Both the position numbers and the translations under genes were made by a program. Below, in pieces: positions 27,460 to 34,120 of a stretch of 64,000 nt of DNA (the stretch's first letter is position 1; each line of letters opens with the position of its first letter). The stretch is taken from assembly GCA_903878805.1 (NCBI GenBank), contig CAIRJF010000011.1:119274-183273 (forward strand), read 5' to 3'. Under the pieces are notes generated by a model. The model was given only the letters and a program-made list of their open reading frames with translations, made no database searches and had not been told where the DNA came from. This stretch comes from an uncultured Verrucomicrobia subdivision 3 bacterium. GTDB lineage: Bacteria > Verrucomicrobiota > Verrucomicrobiia > Limisphaerales > UBA11358.

Positions 27460-27548
27460 CCGAAGTCGGATTTCAGAAGCCAGAATTTAGGCGCGGCGTA
27501 AACATTTTATTTTGATTCTGAATTCTGGATTCCGGCTCCTGAATTTTG
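27460..27548. repeat. Inverted array of degenerate heptanucleotides (consensus CAGAATY)
   Basis: Between the divergent dUTPase and exbB-like genes four 7-nt units lie end to end at 27460-27487 (CCGAAGT, CGGATTT, CAGAAGC, CAGAATT). After a 26-nt spacer, five units in the opposite orientation follow at 27514-27548 (GATTCTG, AATTCTG, GATTCCG, GCTCCTG, AATTTTG). The units keep 7-nt phase although the bases drift. The arms can fold into an imperfect hairpin. Confidence 0.65.
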
Positions 27549-27600
27549 CCGGCGTTTTTTTTGGCTTTGAACTTGGCGCGCTAAGCCCTATACAAACGTG

Positions 27601-28209
27601 ATGCTGCCGACACTTTTAGCCAATGGCGGGCCGGTCATGTGGCTCATCCTGATTGCCGCCGCCGCCGCCGCCGTCGTGTTCATCGAACGCGCCTTGTTTT
27701 GCCATCGTTCGCAAATCAATTCCGCCGAGTTTCTCAACGGCGTCCGCACCGTCGTCAAGCGCGGCAATATCGTCGAAGCGATTTCCATCTGCGACGCTAC
27801 GCCCGGCCCGGTCGCGCGGCTGGTCAAGGCCGCCATCCTCGCGCGCGAACTGGGCCGCGAACGCGTGCGCGAGGCCGTCGAGGAGGCGGGCCTGATTGAA
27901 GTGCCGCGGCTCGAAGAAAAATTAAACCTGCTCGCCACCATCACGCAAATCGCGCCGCTCCTCGGACTGTTCGGCACAATTGTCGGTTTCATTGATGTGT
28001 TCGGGCAGATTGAGCAGGCCGGACTTTACGCGCATATCGAACTGCTGTCGCACGGCGTCTGGAAGGCGCTGGTCTGCGCCGCCGGCGGTATTGCCGTGGC
28101 CATTCCCGCGCACGCCGGATACAATTATCTCGTAAGCCGCGTGAACAAAATCGTGCTGGACATGGAGCGCGCCGCTGCCGAGATCGTCAACATCGTCACG
28201 GAAAACTGA
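27601..28209 (+). CDS. ExbB/TolQ/MotA-type proton channel family protein
   Basis: The protein has 202 residues with three hydrophobic segments (about 12-30, 112-135, 153-172) and the family core QIAPLLGLFGTIVGFIDVF plus GIAVAIPAHAGYNYL. It should be the inner-membrane ring of an ExbBD-type motor that energises a TonB-like protein. T126 (in LFGTIVG) is kept, but the position of the second conserved pore threonine of ExbB is A160 (sequence ALVCAAGGI). A GTG one codon earlier (27598) could also start translation. The gene is followed by exbD-like (8 bp), tonB-like (4-nt overlap) and zinc-ribbon (4-nt overlap) genes. Confidence 0.88.
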   Translation: MLPTLLANGGPVMWLILIAAAAAAVVFIERALFCHRSQINSAEFLNGVRTVVKRGNIVEAISICDATPGPVARLVKAAILARELGRERVREAVEEAGLIEVPRLEEKLNLLATITQIAPLLGLFGTIVGFIDVFGQIEQAGLYAHIELLSHGVWKALVCAAGGIAVAIPAHAGYNYLVSRVNKIVLDMERAAAEIVNIVTEN

Positions 28210-28217
28210 AATGGAAG

Positions 28218-28637
28218 ATGAAATTTCCGCGTTCCGCCAAAATCCTGCGCAACCAGTTTGACGTCGCGCCGTTCGCCGCCGTCTTTTTTGCGCTGCTGAT
28301 TTTCCTGCTGCTCACCGCGCTGCTGCCCGTGCCGGGCTTGCGCATGAGTCTCACCCCGCCGTCCGCCGCCGATCTGCCGGGCGTGGATCGTCCCGTTGTG
28401 GCGATTGCAGTGGATGCGCAGAACCGTTTGTTTTTTCAAAATCAAATCGTCACGGAGGCGGTGTTGAAAACCGCCTTGGCCGCCGCCGCCAAAAGTGCGC
28501 CCACACCGCTCACACTCGTCATCCACGCGGACAAAGCCGTAAGTTTCGACGAGCTGGCGCACCTCGCCCTGCTCGCCCGGGCGCCGGAAATCGGCATCAC
28601 GAATTTGCTGCTCGCCACCCTGCCCGTCCCGCCATGA
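28218..28637 (+). CDS. ExbD/TolR-like biopolymer transport protein lacking the usual membrane Asp
   Basis: The 139-residue protein has one N-terminal transmembrane helix (about residues 17-36) and a periplasmic domain typical of ExbD (AIAVDAQNRLFFQNQIV, LTLVIHADKAVSFDELAHL). In ExbD/TolR the helix starts N-V-T-P-x-I-D-V, and that Asp is part of the proton path. Here the segment reads FDVAPFAAVFFALLIF, so the equivalent position is A21, and the only nearby acid is D15, six residues earlier. The pair with ExbB may therefore work differently, or D15 may take the role. The gene overlaps the tonB-like gene by 4 nt. Confidence 0.85.
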   Translation: MKFPRSAKILRNQFDVAPFAAVFFALLIFLLLTALLPVPGLRMSLTPPSAADLPGVDRPVVAIAVDAQNRLFFQNQIVTEAVLKTALAAAAKSAPTPLTLVIHADKAVSFDELAHLALLARAPEIGITNLLLATLPVPP

Positions 28638-29392
28638 ACCCGCCGTCCGCCGAAATCCCTTTGCGGGCGGAACCGGCGCCAGCCGACGGCTGGGGCTGGA
28701 AAAAGTTTTTGCTGATTCTCGCGCTCGTTTTTGCCGCGCACCTGGCCTTTGTGTTTTTGCTGGGTGCGAAGAAAACCGCCGCCGCGCGCGTGGCGGCAAA
28801 CGTCCCGGTGTTTCGCCTCGCCGACAACCGCAGCGAACTCGTCCGGCTGACCGACCCGACTTTGTTTGCGCTGCCGCACAGCGAAGATTTTGTTCCGGTC
28901 GCGTGGTCGCATCCCGCCGCCGACACCAACTCCTTCCACTACACCGAGCCGCCGTCGTTTCTCCCGCTCGCCGTTGCCGATCTGGGCGCAACTTTCCGCG
29001 TTTTCATGCAAACGAACCGTCTGGCCGTGACGCAACTCAACTTCAAGCCGCCGCCGCAACTCGTCGCGCCGTCGGCCAACCTGGAATCGGTGCTCCCGCA
29101 AAACTCGACGTGGCAGCTTGCTGGTGAAATCGCCCGGCGCAAAATCCTTAAACCGTTCACCGCGCCGACACTTGCGTTCAACGACATCCTGTCGCCGAGC
29201 CGCGTGCAACTGCTCGTGGAACCGGATGGCAACGTCATTTCCGCCGTGCTCTTGGAAACCAGCGGCTACGACCACGCCGACCAGCAGGCATTGGAACTGG
29301 CGCGCGCGCTACGCTTTGCCCCGGCGGACAAACTGATGTTCGGCGAAATCCTTTTCAACTGGCACACTGTGCCCGTCGTCAGCCCGCCATGA
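28634..29392 (+). CDS. TonB-like energy transducer
   Basis: The 252-residue protein has one transmembrane helix (about 26-45) after a short cytoplasmic tail, a periplasmic linker, and a C-terminal domain (about 190-245: VQLLVEPDGNVISAVLLETSGY, DQQALELARALRFAP) that matches the TonB C-terminal fold. The usual Pro-Lys/Pro-Glu spacer is missing; the middle region (about 50-185) is of mixed composition instead. Its position directly behind exbB/exbD-like genes, with 4-nt overlaps on both sides, supports a role in coupling inner-membrane energy to an outer-membrane receptor that is not encoded nearby. Confidence 0.75.
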   Translation: MNPPSAEIPLRAEPAPADGWGWKKFLLILALVFAAHLAFVFLLGAKKTAAARVAANVPVFRLADNRSELVRLTDPTLFALPHSEDFVPVAWSHPAADTNSFHYTEPPSFLPLAVADLGATFRVFMQTNRLAVTQLNFKPPPQLVAPSANLESVLPQNSTWQLAGEIARRKILKPFTAPTLAFNDILSPSRVQLLVEPDGNVISAVLLETSGYDHADQQALELARALRFAPADKLMFGEILFNWHTVPVVSPP

Positions 29393-29613
29393 GCATCAAC
29401 CTTCTCCTCGTGATTTATGTCGCCCTCGCGCTTGGCACCATCTGCGTGGTGGGAATTTATTCGGAACTCGAACGCCGTCGCTTCGGCCCCGCGCATCCTG
29501 AAGACCGCGTCTTCCGCTGTGCCAAATGCGGCCTTGTTTACACCGACGACGCCGACGTGGATCGCTCCCGCTGCACGCAATGCGGCAAGCTCAACGAGCC
29601 GATTGCGTTTTAA
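29389..29613 (+). CDS. Small membrane-anchored zinc-ribbon protein
   Basis: The 74-residue protein starts with one transmembrane helix (about 3-23) and continues with a short charged stretch and a rubredoxin-like zinc ribbon with two C-x-x-C pairs (CAKCG at about 44-48 and CTQCG at about 64-68). The ribbon would face the cytoplasm or periplasm depending on topology. It is the fourth gene of the exbB-exbD-tonB unit, overlapping tonB by 4 nt, and may be an accessory subunit. The function is unknown. Confidence 0.75.
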   Translation: MSINLLLVIYVALALGTICVVGIYSELERRRFGPAHPEDRVFRCAKCGLVYTDDADVDRSRCTQCGKLNEPIAF

Positions 29614-29669
29614 CCGGAACCAACTCACGACGTTTTGAGCGCGGCGAGCTAATCCATGCCTCCCGCCGC

Positions 29670-29930
29670 CTACCGGCGGAGGGCGTTGATCAATTCATCC
29701 AGTTTGTCGGCGATGGCCTGCACCTCGGCTTGGGTGGGCGGATTGGACACCGTCAACCCCAGCGTGGCCACGCCGTTGGCGTTGGCGGCGCAATTGGGCA
29801 CGATGACATTGTAGATGTCGCTCATCGAGGGAAAGGCCGTGAGGATGTCGTTCAAACCGTTGAACTGATTCCTTAATTCCGCCGCGACAATCGGCGAATG
29901 GTCCACGGGTAAAGTAGGGTCGAATGGCAT
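29670..29930 (-). CDS. Small hypothetical protein (MPFDPTLP...VAAELRNQFNGL type)
   Basis: The 86-residue protein starts MPFDPTLPVDHSPIVAAELR, has a central NQFNGLNDIL segment and ends in an amphipathic helix (QAEVQAIADKLDELINAL). The pattern resembles small uncharacterised proteins that I associate with Verrucomicrobia; I cannot name a family. No signal peptide or membrane segment is present. It shares its DNA with the last 79 codons of the frame opened at 30579, so only one of the two can be fully real in this part; composition favours this one. Confidence 0.55.
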   Translation of the reverse strand: MPFDPTLPVDHSPIVAAELRNQFNGLNDILTAFPSMSDIYNVIVPNCAANANGVATLGLTVSNPPTQAEVQAIADKLDELINALRR

Positions 29931-30579
29931 AATAAATTAGGAGATAGGAGTTAGGAGATGGTAGATGGCAGCTAGGAGATGGGAGATAGGAGTTGGAAGT
30001 TGGGGCAGTAACCCTATCTGCTATCTCCCAACTCCCATCTCCCAACTCCCATCTGCTGGGCGACCCGAAAAATATGAATAGCAACAGGGACAGATGTTCG
30101 CCCAACCGGTTGGGCACGCGCGTGCTGAACCGTTCGATGACATGCTCGGTGAAAGCGAAGCGTCGCCCCGCGAGCCGTATCTCCGGCTGAAAGTCCGCGC
30201 CGCCATAGAATTCGAACCGGTGTAATAATCCGCGCCGCGTCTCGGTGGTGATCTGCTGCACGAGAACTAAGCGCGTCACCAAATCGGCATCCGGCAGAGC
30301 CAGAAGATGCAGGCCGTCGATGCGGGCGGCATTGTAGATATTGGCAAAAGCTATTCCCGCCTGCCGGAGCAGATGTTTGTGGAAACCATTCCCCCGCTTG
30401 TCGGTGCGGGCGATATAATCTGGCAGCGCACTGAAAAACTCCAGATTCAGTGCGCGATGTAACACGGGGAGTTGATCGGTGTGCGGGAAGCGATGTTCCT
30501 GGCCGTGCCGTTCCTCCACGACCGCAAACTTCGGACGGAATTCGGAGGCAAACGGAATGTGTTTGGGAAACGGGTTCAC
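29695..30579 (-). CDS. Hypothetical protein whose C-terminus runs into the heptanucleotide array
   Basis: The frame begins at GTG 30579. About 170 N-terminal residues look like real protein (FPHTDQLPVLHRALNLEFFS, DADLVTRLVLVQQITTETRR, FTEHVIERFSTRVPNRLGEH, then the hydrophobic LSLLLFIFFG). I do not recognise the family. From about 30056 downward the frame crosses the 7-nt repeat array, which is translated as WELGDGSWEI and SYLPSPSCHLPSPNSYL, and then reads through the 86-residue gene in another frame until 29695. The natural C-terminus is therefore probably lost or replaced; the functional part may end near 30060. Confidence 0.5.
   Translation of the reverse strand: MNPFPKHIPFASEFRPKFAVVEERHGQEHRFPHTDQLPVLHRALNLEFFSALPDYIARTDKRGNGFHKHLLRQAGIAFANIYNAARIDGLHLLALPDADLVTRLVLVQQITTETRRGLLHRFEFYGGADFQPEIRLAGRRFAFTEHVIERFSTRVPNRLGEHLSLLLFIFFGSPSRWELGDGSWEIADRVTAPTSNSYLPSPSCHLPSPNSYLLIYYAIRPYFTRGPFADCRGGIKESVQRFERHPHGLSLDERHLQCHRAQLRRQRQRRGHAGVDGVQSAHPSRGAGHRRQTG
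29941..30055. repeat. Inverted array of heptanucleotides (consensus GAGWTRG)
   Basis: Nine consecutive 7-nt units at 29941-30003 (GAGATAG, GAGTTAG, GAGATGG, TAGATGG, CAGCTAG, GAGATGG, GAGATAG, GAGTTGG, AAGTTGG) are followed, after 10 nt, by six units of the reverse complement at 30014-30055 (CTATCTG, CTATCTC, CCAACTC, CCATCTC, CCAACTC, CCATCTG). The arms can pair into a hairpin more than 40 bp long. It lies at the 3' end of the 30579 gene and upstream of the 86-residue gene. Confidence 0.85.
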
Positions 30580-30680
30580 GCGCTGCCATCAGCATAAACC
30601 GGCGGCGGGAAAAATTTCAAGTTCGGGCGAGGCGGTGACGGGAAATCGCTTCAGCGGAACTTGACAACGCAGCCGCAGCG

Positions 30681-30725
30681 TTAGTTGCCGGTCTTTAGTT
30701 CGACGACGTCGTGCGGTGCGGCTTC
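30681..30725 (-). pseudogene. Duplicated 3' end of guaB (last 14 codons plus stop)
   Basis: These 45 bp encode [18 protein letters not shown]. The end of the intact guaB at 31395-31439 encodes the same residues except for a final Ser. The two copies agree at 36 of 45 bases and most differences are synonymous, so this is a diverged piece of a true guaB tail. It lies just beyond the antitoxin candidate, whose TGA overlaps its first bases. It looks like the displaced original guaB end after insertion of the toxin-antitoxin islet. Confidence 0.8.
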
Positions 30726-30882
30726 AAGGTTTCTCCGCCACTACTTTACCATCGCGTAAGATATAAATGGGTGTGCCATACATGCGGGCGGTCTTGCGCG
30801 CGGCCAAGCCGGCACGCACGAGGGCATGACCGGCCACCGTGGTGAAAGCTTTCAATGGACGTTTCCCGTTTTTAGTTTTCAT
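30724..30882 (-). CDS. Small partner protein (antitoxin candidate) of the zeta-like gene
   Basis: The 52-residue product starts MKTKNGKRPLKAF and ends YGTPIYILRDGKVVAEKP. It is basic, with a helical first half (AGHALVRAGLAARKTARM) and a short beta hairpin at the end. The ATG overlaps the stop of the upstream zeta-like ATPase gene (ATGA), indicating coupling. Small proteins with an ending like TP-I-Y-I-x-R-D-G-K-V-V commonly accompany COG4185 ATPases, from memory of the family. The order, toxin first, is the reverse of classic epsilon-zeta operons. The role as antitoxin is inferred from position and size. Confidence 0.7.
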   Translation of the reverse strand: MKTKNGKRPLKAFTTVAGHALVRAGLAARKTARMYGTPIYILRDGKVVAEKP

Positions 30883-31394
30883 TGGCTTTGCTCCATCAGA
30901 ATTGGATGGCTGCCGGAATTATCATGCACTTCCCATACATCGGCCAGCGGTTTGTAGGTATTCTCAAAGTTTTTCCAACCACGCGTGAAGCGGCGCAAGA
31001 CATCGGCGCGCGGCACATGATGTCCGCCTTGCTTGACGCGGGAATGGATACGGCGCAATGCTAATTGCACAGAAGCCAGGCGCAGAAAGAAAATCTCAAT
31101 GCGGTAGCCCGCGGCTTTCCACTGTTTGATGCGACTCAGATACGTCAGACCGCTTAAGGTGCTTTCAAAGGCAAAATCTAATCGCGCCTTGGCCAAACGA
31201 TCCAGTTCACCAAGAAATAAACGACCGGCATTCAAGGCGGCCAGTTGGGGTTTCAACGGTGACAGTCCGGCGGCCAGTAAATCGGCATTTACGAAATTAA
31301 TTACACCAGCATCTTTCGGCAAAAACTCGCGGGCAAAAGTGGTTTTCCCAGCACCGTTCGGGCCAGCAATAATAATGCAGCGCGGTGAATTCAT
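30879..31394 (-). CDS. Zeta-toxin-like P-loop ATPase/kinase (COG4185)
   Basis: The 171-residue protein has a Walker A loop in IIAGPNGAGKTTFAREF (residues about 7-23), the zeta-family segments NADLLAAGLSP and FAFESTLSGLTYL, and a downstream arginine-containing helix (LALRRIHSRVKQGGHHVP). This is the COG4185 predicted ATPase group related to zeta toxins, which phosphorylate UDP-N-acetylglucosamine or similar nucleotides. The ATG directly follows the guaB TAA with no intervening base. With the overlapping 52-codon gene it forms a two-gene islet of about 670 bp inserted at the guaB 3' end. Confidence 0.85.
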   Translation of the reverse strand: MNSPRCIIIAGPNGAGKTTFAREFLPKDAGVINFVNADLLAAGLSPLKPQLAALNAGRLFLGELDRLAKARLDFAFESTLSGLTYLSRIKQWKAAGYRIEIFFLRLASVQLALRRIHSRVKQGGHHVPRADVLRRFTRGWKNFENTYKPLADVWEVHDNSGSHPILMEQSQ

Positions 31395-32960
31395 TTAACT
31401 TCCCGTCTTCAATTCCACGACGTCATGCGGCGCGGCTTCGCGCTGGCCGGCGGGACTGACGCGAATGTAACGCGCTTTCGCGCGAAGTTCGGCCAAATCT
31501 TTCGCACCGAGATAACCCATGCCGCTCTGGATGCCGCCGATGAGTTGCGCGAGCACGCGATCCACCGAGCCGCATACTTCCTTGAGCGCCTCGATGCCTT
31601 CCGCCGCGACCTTGCGCGTGGTGTCGGCTTTTTCGTGACCGTAACGCGCGGCGCTGCCGGACTTCATCGCGGCGAGGCTGCCCATGCCGCGATAATGTTT
31701 ATACATCTTGCCGCTGATCTCCACCGCTTCGCCCGGCGCCTCGGTGCAACCGGCAAAGATGCCGCCGCAAATCACCGCGCTGCTCAACGTCAAAGCCTTC
31801 ACGATGTCGCCGGACTTGGTGATGCCACCGTCGGCGAGGATGGAAACTTTCTTTTTTGCCGCCGCGCGCGAGCAAACGTGGAGCGCCGTCATCTGCGGAA
31901 TGCCGACGCCCGCGACGATGCGCGTGGTGCAAATGGAACCCGGCCCCTGCCCGACTTTGATGGCGTTTGCGCCGCAGTCGGCGAGATACTCAACCCCCGC
32001 CGCGCTGGTGACGTTGCCGGCGATGATGGGCAACTTGGGAAACGCGTCGCGCAACACTTTCACGGTGTCGCCCACGCCTTTGCTATGACCGTGCGCGGTG
32101 GAAACGGCCACGACATCCACGCCGCGTTCGACGAGCGCGCCGACGTGTTCGAGAATTCTTTTTTCATCAAGGCCGCCAAAGGCATTGCGAGTTGCGCTCA
32201 CGGCCGCGCCGCAAATCAAACGGAACTGCGCGTCGCGCGCGGGCTTGAACTGCGCCTTGCGTTCTTGCGTGATGCGCTCGACATCGCTCATGGTGATGAG
32301 GCCATGCAAAAAATCTGCGTCATCCACCACGATCAATTTATGGATGCCGATGTGTTCGGTGAAAAATTTGTCGGCGCGGGCAATCGGGTCTTTGCCGAGC
32401 TCCTTTTTCGTGATGGTGTGAATCTGCTGACGCGGCGTGAGCGCCTCGATGACTTTTTTCGCAGCGTAACGCGGCTTGACGACGTGGCCAGAAAGCAGGC
32501 CGATGAATTTCCCTTTTTCATCCACGACGGGAAACGTGCTGAAACCAAATTTTTTTTCCTCAATCAGCTTGAGCACGTCGCCGATAAGCTGGTCGGGCGC
32601 GATTTTGATCGGGTCTTGAATCAAACCCTGGACATGATACTTCACGCGGCTGACCTGCGAGAGCTGTTCGCGCTGCGGCATGTTGTAATGAATGAGGCCG
32701 AGGCCGCCGTTGAGCGCCATCGCAATCGCCATGCGCGATTCCGTGACGGTATCCATGTCGGCGGAAATGGCGGGGATGTTGAGTTGCAGTCCGCCCGCGA
32801 GCGTGGTGTCGAGCTGGGTGTCGCGTGGCAGCACTTCGGAATAAAGCGTCGCCAGAGTGATGTCGTCAAAGGTAAGGCCGACTTTGCTGTTCGCGGCGAA
32901 GAAGGAATCCGCCTTTTGATAGAACGTGTCGTCGGAATGAGAATTGCGCGTCGCTGCCAT
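31395..32960 (-). CDS. guaB: IMP dehydrogenase
   Basis: From the ATG at 32960 the product has 521 residues and the full IMPDH layout: N-terminal catalytic half ([28 protein letters not shown]), a CBS domain pair (about residues 110-230), the active-site loop with the catalytic Cys in [18 protein letters not shown], and the flap region ([19 protein letters not shown]). It converts IMP to XMP for guanine nucleotide synthesis. The frame stays open upstream to 33524 but only as a shadow of the permease gene. The last 14 codons recur at 30681-30725, beyond the toxin-antitoxin islet. Confidence 0.96.
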   Translation of the reverse strand: MAATRNSHSDDTFYQKADSFFAANSKVGLTFDDITLATLYSEVLPRDTQLDTTLAGGLQLNIPAISADMDTVTESRMAIAMALNGGLGLIHYNMPQREQLSQVSRVKYHVQGLIQDPIKIAPDQLIGDVLKLIEEKKFGFSTFPVVDEKGKFIGLLSGHVVKPRYAAKKVIEALTPRQQIHTITKKELGKDPIARADKFFTEHIGIHKLIVVDDADFLHGLITMSDVERITQERKAQFKPARDAQFRLICGAAVSATRNAFGGLDEKRILEHVGALVERGVDVVAVSTAHGHSKGVGDTVKVLRDAFPKLPIIAGNVTSAAGVEYLADCGANAIKVGQGPGSICTTRIVAGVGIPQMTALHVCSRAAAKKKVSILADGGITKSGDIVKALTLSSAVICGGIFAGCTEAPGEAVEISGKMYKHYRGMGSLAAMKSGSAARYGHEKADTTRKVAAEGIEALKEVCGSVDRVLAQLIGGIQSGMGYLGAKDLAELRAKARYIRVSPAGQREAAPHDVVELKTGS

Positions 32961-33001
32961 GTCAGAAAATGCCTGTGGCACGGCGGCCTTGGCAAGAAAA
33001 T

Positions 33002-34114
33002 TTATTGCACGGCTTTTTGGAAATGAATTCGCACGAGCACGGCGGTGGCCGCCAGCGCGAGCAGATTCAAATACGCCGTGTAATTCCATGAGAACGCCGC
33101 GTGCGCCATCGCGCCGTGAAAATGCGTCGCCAGCGGAACCAGTCCGGCGGCGGTGAACAGCAGATTCACCACCACGCCCGCCGCGACCATCGAGACATAC
33201 AAAATGGCGGTGATGGCGAGCGCCGCCCGCGTGCCGTAATATTTTCGGTAGATCAAAACCAGCGGGACGATGATGAGGTCGCCGTAGATGAAGGCGATGA
33301 CGCCGCCGAAGCTGATGCCGCCCGACCACAGCACGGCAGCCAGCGGGATGTTGCCGCAGGAACACGCAAACGACGCGGCGGCGATAAGCGGCCCGATGGC
33401 GGCATTTTCCAGCACGCGGATAAATCCCGCATCCGGCGCGAGGAATAATTTTTCCCACCACGCGTCGGGAACCAGCACCATCACGAAACCAGCGATGAGC
33501 AGGCCGACGGCGATTTCCTTCCACAACATGACGCCGTCGGCGACGAAGGCTTCCGCCACGAGCCGCCAGTTCTCGCGCCGCCGGATTTTTTGCCGAAACG
33601 GTTCATCGGGCATTTCCTCGGCCTCGGAGCAACCGCCCATCGAATGGCAGCAGGATTTGGTTTCCGCTTCAACGTGGTCGCGCGCGGACTCGATCCATTT
33701 CCGCGGCAAAACCAGTTCCACCAGCAGCCACATGACGGCAATCAAAATGAAAGCGCCGATGATTTCCGCCAGCACGAAATGCCAGCCCAACAGCAGCCAA
33801 AGAATGAAGCCGAGTTCCAGCACGAGGTTGGTCGAAGCGAACATGAACGCCAGCGCCGGGGCGAGCGCCGCGCCTTTTTTGAAGGCCGTTTTCGCGGTCG
33901 CCGCCGCTGCGTAGGAGCAGGAGGAACTCACCGCGCCAAAAAAAGTTGCCAGCAGCATTTCGCGCCAGCCGCTGCGCCCGAATTTTTTTTCGACCTCCTC
34001 GTTCCGCAAAAAAACCTGCAGCATGGCCGAGAGGCCGAAGCCCAAAACCAGCGCCCAGAAAATCTGCCACAACATCACCGCCGCCGCCTGCAGACTTTGG
34101 CCGAGCCAGTTCAT
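33002..34114 (-). CDS. UPF0718/YraQ-type permease (DUF318)
   Basis: The 370-residue integral membrane protein has about eight to ten hydrophobic segments and two copies of the family signature, [29 protein letters not shown] and, in the second half, [20 protein letters not shown] cysteine and histidine-rich cytoplasmic loop ([19 protein letters not shown]) lies between the halves. The family contains putative permeases linked to arsenic, copper or other metals or to thioredoxin-like proteins; no substrate can be assigned. It sits 6 bp downstream of galE and 41 bp upstream of guaB on the same strand. Confidence 0.85.
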   Translation of the reverse strand: MNWLGQSLQAAAVMLWQIFWALVLGFGLSAMLQVFLRNEEVEKKFGRSGWREMLLATFFGAVSSSCSYAAAATAKTAFKKGAALAPALAFMFASTNLVLELGFILWLLLGWHFVLAEIIGAFILIAVMWLLVELVLPRKWIESARDHVEAETKSCCHSMGGCSEAEEMPDEPFRQKIRRRENWRLVAEAFVADGVMLWKEIAVGLLIAGFVMVLVPDAWWEKLFLAPDAGFIRVLENAAIGPLIAAASFACSCGNIPLAAVLWSGGISFGGVIAFIYGDLIIVPLVLIYRKYYGTRAALAITAILYVSMVAAGVVVNLLFTAAGLVPLATHFHGAMAHAAFSWNYTAYLNLLALAATAVLVRIHFQKAVQ

Positions 34115-34120
34115 GGCGCG

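Noticed and set aside
29941..30055. CRISPR array
   Set aside because: The units are contiguous 7-mers without spacers and appear in inverted arms; there are no cas genes.
30014..30595. Alternative 193-codon frame over the 30579 gene
   Set aside because: The overlapping frame from 30579 has clear protein-like composition; this one is Arg/Gly/Ser-rich shadow sequence.
31425..33026. Open frame of 533 codons opposite guaB
   Set aside because: Antisense shadow of guaB.
32961..33524. N-terminal extension of the guaB frame
   Set aside because: The extra 188 codons overlap the permease gene in another frame and do not resemble IMPDH; the ATG at 32960 gives a normal-length protein.
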